Shown here one piece after another: positions 60,411-64,000 of a stretch of DNA of 64,000 nt; position 1 is the first letter of the stretch, and each line of letters starts with the position of its first letter. The position numbers and the translations under genes are program-made. The stretch comes from Paenibacillus sp. 453mf (GTDB taxonomy: Bacteria > Bacillota > Bacilli > Paenibacillales > Paenibacillaceae), in NCBI RefSeq assembly GCF_900116105.1, contig NZ_FPAC01000001.1:2483135-2547134 (forward strand), written 5' to 3'. The notes beneath the pieces were generated by a model. It saw nothing but the letters and a program-made list of their open reading frames with translations, had not been told where the DNA came from and did not search any database.

Positions 60411-61373
60411 ATGCATGCTCAAAATAATCCTGCCGCTCCTCATGCTGACAAGCGTCTCGTTGTAAACAATGTAACCGAATTGATCGGTAATACTCCGATC
60501 GTCAGGCTGAATCGTCTACCGGAAGCTTACGATGCTGATGTATTCGTCAAGCTTGAATACTTCAATCCTAGCGGCAGTGTAAAAGACCGCGCCGCAGCTA
60601 ATTTGATCAGGCAGGCGGAGCTCAGAGGCCTTCTTCAGCCTGGCGCCACCATTATAGAGCCTACCAGCGGAAACACAGGTATTGGTCTGGCTATGAATGC
60701 TGCCGCCAAGGGCTACAAAGCGATTCTTGTCATGCCTGATAACATGAGCAAGGAACGAATTAACATACTCAAAGCCTACGGCGCAGAGGTTGTGCTCACT
60801 CCTGCTGCGGGGCGTATGCCCGGTGCGATTCAGAAAGCACTGGAGCTAAAAGAAACAATACCGGGAAGCTTCATCCCCCAGCAGTTTGAGAATCATGCCA
60901 ATCCGGATGCACACCGAACGACAACTGCACTCGAAATCATGACCCAGATGGACGGGAGACTGGATGCTTTTGTAGCCACTTCGGGAACCGGTGGAACCAT
61001 TACAGGAACCGGCGAAGAACTCGGCCGTCAGGTCCCCGGCATTCAGATATTTGCGGTTGAGCCTGCCGGATCACCCGTGCTGTCCGGTGGCGAACCCGGT
61101 CCCCATAAACTGGTCGGAACAAGTCCCGGGTTTATTCCTTCCATTGTGAACACCGATGTGTGGAATGAGATTATTCAAGTAACGGACGAAGATGCTCTTG
61201 ATACCATGCGGCAGCTGGCGGCAAAGGAAGGACTCCTGCTCGGTCCGTCGTCCGGCGCATCGGTATGGGCAGGACTGCAGATCGCCAAACAGCTGGGAGC
61301 TGGACACAAAGTGCTCTGCATCGCACCGGATACAGGTGAACGCTATCTCAGCACAGGCTTTTTTGATAAGTAA
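60411..61373 (+). CDS. cysK: Cysteine synthase (O-acetylserine sulfhydrylase)
   Basis: A 320-residue fold-type II PLP enzyme forming cysteine from O-acetylserine and sulfide. The PLP lysine is Lys58 in NPSGSVKDRAA; the TSGNTG loop (PTSGNTGIGLAM), the glycine-rich phosphate loop TSGTGGTITGTG and the C-terminal GPSSGAS motif are all present. Own ribosome site AAAGGGGAC. No serA or cysE neighbour; likely single gene with a CymR-type regulator elsewhere (inference). Confidence 0.95.
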   Translation: MHAQNNPAAPHADKRLVVNNVTELIGNTPIVRLNRLPEAYDADVFVKLEYFNPSGSVKDRAAANLIRQAELRGLLQPGATIIEPTSGNTGIGLAMNAAAKGYKAILVMPDNMSKERINILKAYGAEVVLTPAAGRMPGAIQKALELKETIPGSFIPQQFENHANPDAHRTTTALEIMTQMDGRLDAFVATSGTGGTITGTGEELGRQVPGIQIFAVEPAGSPVLSGGEPGPHKLVGTSPGFIPSIVNTDVWNEIIQVTDEDALDTMRQLAAKEGLLLGPSSGASVWAGLQIAKQLGAGHKVLCIAPDTGERYLSTGFFDK

Positions 61374-61390
61374 GAAGCTCATATCCTATA

Positions 61391-61462
61391 CAAAAAAGAT
61401 CAGTAAACTGCTCCTAACCCGAAGTCTGCAAGACTGGCGAGGAACAGATTACTGACCTTTAT
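61391..61462 (+). terminator. Terminator downstream of cysK
   Basis: Long imperfect stem beginning GATCAGTAA-CTG and ending CAG-TTACTGA (61398-61456), followed by TTTATTTTG. Some internal mismatches. Confidence 0.65.
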
Positions 61463-61517
61463 TTTGTTCAGGACCGTTTCAATCCAGAAAGAGTCGATGG
61501 ATTGCAGCTCAGTTACA

Positions 61518-63494
61518 TTAGAGCTTCTCTACTCTGAGTACCGCTCCTTGAGGGAGCACGGCTTCCACCCGTTCTCTGACCTTCGAATCAGCGACAATTT
61601 CAGGATCAAGCACAGCGGCAATTCCTTGATCTGACGACGAACGAATCAATCGCCCGAGTCCCTGCCGCAAACGAAGAAGCATATAAGGCATGTCCACTTC
61701 CTCATAGCTGGATTCTGCTGCTTCCCGCTTGGCCATAAATACTGGATCTTCCGGCGGATAAGGCAGTGACCAGATTATGACATTGGATAAGGAAGGTCCC
61801 GGTACATCAAGTCCTTCCCACAAGCTCGTTGCACAGAGTACGGTTTCCTCATTGTTCTGGAAATCTGCAATCAGACTGCTGATCTCCCCGTCCCCTTCGA
61901 ACAGCATCTTATATGAAGTGAAATAAGGGTGCTGGGCTGCAGCTTGTTTGAATCTGCGCAGCTCTTCCATCGTGGTGAACAGTAGGAGAGCACGTCCTTC
62001 AGAGTGTGCGAGCAGCTTGGCGGCACTCGCCAGCTTTTTGGCAAAGAGAACTTCGCTTCGAGGCTCTCCCGCATCGCAGAGCTCTTCTGGAACGATCAGT
62101 CTCATCTGATCGGCATAATTATAGGGTGAATTCACAGAGAACGCTAAATAATCGGTAATGCCAAGACTATTAGCTACATAATCAAAAGACTGTCCTACCG
62201 ATAGCGTTGCAGAAGAGAAAATGATCGGCATGTTTAGCCCAAATACTCGCTGCTCCAACACTTCCTTGACCTTTTGCGGCATGACGGCTAACGTTACATC
62301 CCCATCCTCGCTCTCCTCTGCCCAGCAAATATAGCTGCCAGGCTGCCTGAACAGCTGCAATGCGGTTTGAATCATCTCGAGATGCTCCTCAACAATTCGA
62401 AGCTTATATTCATTGAGTGTGTGCAGGCCGCTCTCGAACACCAGCTCCTCGTCAATCGCCTCCAGCGTATCATTCCAGCGATTTAACTGTATCAGCAGAG
62501 CCTCATTTACGCCCACTCTTTTTCGATCTGATCCCGGAATGCTGGTGCTGAGCTCTTGAACCAAGCTGAATACCACTTTACTCTGATCAATGGCGTCCTC
62601 CACCCGCTCTGCAAGCGTTTCGCGGATTTCCCCATCCAGGAGTCTTGTAATCATTTCTTCGAAGGCAGTGTGCTTCAGCTTGTAGCTGAGGGCATGCTGT
62701 GCAGCAGATTCCAGCAAATGACCTTCATCAAACACGACAGAGCTTTGCTCAGGAAGCAGTGGAAGCTGACCTTCCCTCTTTCTCCCTTCATAGGTCCAGA
62801 CATGCTCCATATAATAATCGTGAGAGCAAATGATGAGATCCGTCGACTTACGGTAATGATCCCTCGAGAGGGTCATCCCGCAGCGGTGCCTTTTGTCGCA
62901 TACAAAACAATCCTGGAAAGAGTCCCAGCTGATTTTGTCCCATTGTTCATCGTTCAGATGGGGATATTCCTTCCTGTCCCCATAAGGTGAGAAGGACTGC
63001 AGCGTTCCAGGCGAATGGACGAAGTCCGGCAGACTGTCATATACTTCTTCAATGACGTTGGCATCCTCATCCTTAAGACGGGCGCCGTCCATCTTTTTAA
63101 GACAAATATATTGATCCGGGGATTTCCCCAATCTCGCGTCAATATTCAATCCCAGGTAACGTGCAAGCTTGGCAATGTCACCTTCCGGCTTGACGAGCTG
63201 TTCAATTAACGACTCGTCCGCACAAGCAATGACAGCCGGCTTACGGGTATAACGGGCATAGTTCACCGCATACAGCAAATATACAAGCGTCTTCCCTGTA
63301 CCCACACCTGCTTCTGCAAAAATCGTCTTCTTGTCGGCATAAGCTCTTTCCAGCTGATACGCCATATAAATTTGTTCATCCCGCACTTCAAAACCGTGCT
63401 CGGGCAACATATCATAAAATACATCCGCCACCCAATCGCCCACTTGCTTCACGAAAGGCTCGGTCGGATTATAGGAGAAAGGATATCGCTCCAT
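61518..63494 (-). CDS. DinG/XPD-family ATP-dependent DNA helicase (YpvA-like)
   Basis: A 658-residue superfamily 2 helicase with a probable [4Fe-4S] cluster. Walker A at residues 62-69 (AGVGTGKT), DEGH in VVFDEGHLLES, and the C-terminal helicase half with SLWEGLDVPGPSLSNVII and RLRQGLGRLIRS. A cysteine cluster between the motifs (ICLKK, CFVCDKRHRC) matches the Fe-S ligands of DinG/XPD. No exonuclease domain is attached. It unwinds 5'-to-3'; the family acts in DNA repair. ATG 63494 after GGGGAG. Function within Paenibacillus is not known. Confidence 0.92.
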   Translation of the reverse strand: MERYPFSYNPTEPFVKQVGDWVADVFYDMLPEHGFEVRDEQIYMAYQLERAYADKKTIFAEAGVGTGKTLVYLLYAVNYARYTRKPAVIACADESLIEQLVKPEGDIAKLARYLGLNIDARLGKSPDQYICLKKMDGARLKDEDANVIEEVYDSLPDFVHSPGTLQSFSPYGDRKEYPHLNDEQWDKISWDSFQDCFVCDKRHRCGMTLSRDHYRKSTDLIICSHDYYMEHVWTYEGRKREGQLPLLPEQSSVVFDEGHLLESAAQHALSYKLKHTAFEEMITRLLDGEIRETLAERVEDAIDQSKVVFSLVQELSTSIPGSDRKRVGVNEALLIQLNRWNDTLEAIDEELVFESGLHTLNEYKLRIVEEHLEMIQTALQLFRQPGSYICWAEESEDGDVTLAVMPQKVKEVLEQRVFGLNMPIIFSSATLSVGQSFDYVANSLGITDYLAFSVNSPYNYADQMRLIVPEELCDAGEPRSEVLFAKKLASAAKLLAHSEGRALLLFTTMEELRRFKQAAAQHPYFTSYKMLFEGDGEISSLIADFQNNEETVLCATSLWEGLDVPGPSLSNVIIWSLPYPPEDPVFMAKREAAESSYEEVDMPYMLLRLRQGLGRLIRSSSDQGIAAVLDPEIVADSKVRERVEAVLPQGAVLRVEKL

Positions 63495-63687
63495 GGTTAC
63501 TCCCCCACATTAACATTTTTCTTATAAGGCGAAACTGATTCAGGCAAACATTGATTATCTCATAAACACAAGCTGATAGCAATTCTTTATATTTGTTATT
63601 CAGATGCATTAAAATGAACTTGCTAGCTTAAGCTATGCTCAAAAGTAACCAGGCACTCTTTGATATAGAAATGGGGCGCTATAAACA

Positions 63688-64000
63688 ATGAATTGGACAA
63701 TCCGCCAAGAGTATCCGTCAGACTATTATGCCATTACAGAACTGCATGCCCTCACTTTCTCATACAGCTACGGAATGGGTGAAGCCGTTCTTGTCAATAT
63801 GCTGAGAGCACGGAGCACTTTTGATCCGGAGCTGTCTCTCGTTTGCGAGCTGGATGGGCAAATTGTAGGCCATATTTTATTCACTCCCCAGTCTATTCGC
63901 ATCCAAGGCAGCACCTATCATGCCCTTATTCTGTCTCCGCTGGCGGTTCATCCTAATTATCAGAAACAGGGCATCGGCTCCGCCTTGATTCATGCCGGCC
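63688..64000 (+). CDS. GNAT family N-acetyltransferase, N-terminal part (cut by the right edge)
   Basis: The frame from ATG 63688 encodes MNWTIRQEYPSDYYAITELH .. CELDGQIVGHILFTP .. LSPLAVHPNYQKQGIGSALI, a GNAT fold of the YhbS/RimI-like type; QKQGIGSAL is the acetyl-CoA-binding loop. It runs off the window after about 104 codons. The ribosome site (GGGGCG, nine bases) is weak. It transfers an acetyl group to an unknown amine. Confidence 0.88.
   Translation, partial: MNWTIRQEYPSDYYAITELHALTFSYSYGMGEAVLVNMLRARSTFDPELSLVCELDGQIVGHILFTPQSIRIQGSTYHALILSPLAVHPNYQKQGIGSALIHAG

Overview
The window looks like a chromosomal segment of a spore-forming Bacillota, most likely Paenibacillus. Evidence: a complete spoIIIA operon next to accB-accC, a spore photoproduct lyase, a T-box leader on metG, Zur and MntR regulators of Bacillus type, the yqhQ/yqhR/aroQ/pepQ/efp neighbourhood, copper-amine-oxidase-N surface proteins and a YesM/YesN-type sugar ABC cluster. 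Most genes are on the minus strand. I see no rRNA, tRNA, CRISPR array, insertion sequence, prophage or origin.

Region by region. 1-6.7 kb: acetyl-CoA carboxylase accC (partial) and accB, then spoIIIAA-AH with a candidate sigma-E promoter. 6.8-13.6 kb: comB-like phosphatase, aspartate kinase, efp, Xaa-Pro peptidase, aroQ, yqhR and, divergently, yqhQ plus a small membrane protein. 13.6-24.1 kb: secreted GHL10-type hydrolase, mntR, splB, ccdA, znuABC under a consensus promoter with a Zur box, T-box-controlled metG, yidD and zur. 24.2-33.5 kb: a large surface protein and a five-gene sugar-uptake cluster (binding protein, two permeases, histidine kinase, AraC-type response regulator) with a strong terminator after the binding-protein gene. 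33.6-37.6 kb: an accessory patch with a decayed pflA fragment broken by a 16-bp tandem duplication, a NirD-like protein, a lipoprotein, an orphan protein and an HxlR/FAD-oxidoreductase pair. 37.6-43.9 kb: a sugar or inositol-type catabolic cluster (ThuA, TIM-barrel isomerase, three Gfo/Idh/MocA dehydrogenases, AraC regulator). 44-51.5 kb: VTT membrane protein, MsrAB fusion, Amj lipid II flippase, YdaT-like protein, ROK kinase, APH-type kinase, DUF421 protein and a short pyruvate kinase. 51.5-57.5 kb: 26-bp tandem repeats, a DUF1854/ABC exporter pair whose ABC gene is frameshifted near its 5' end, a CD3324-family protein with an overlapping small upstream ORF, a poorly coding stretch, a VOC protein and a YitT-family protein. 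57.9-59.3 kb: a two-gene unit, with its own promoter and terminator, encoding a CAP12/TIR-like protein with an uncharacterised C-terminal region and an overlapping small basic protein; this is the best candidate for an undescribed (probably defence-type) system. 59.3-64 kb: a second VOC protein, a small orphan, cysK, a DinG/YpvA-type helicase and a partial GNAT acetyltransferase.

Regulatory logic visible in the sequence: Zur (23.6 kb) very probably represses znuABC 3 kb away through the 20734-20754 palindrome; metG is controlled by uncharged tRNA-Met through a T-box; SpoIIIA is under mother-cell control; the sugar ABC genes are probably driven by their own two-component system. Several 3' hairpins overlap the stop codon of the gene they follow.
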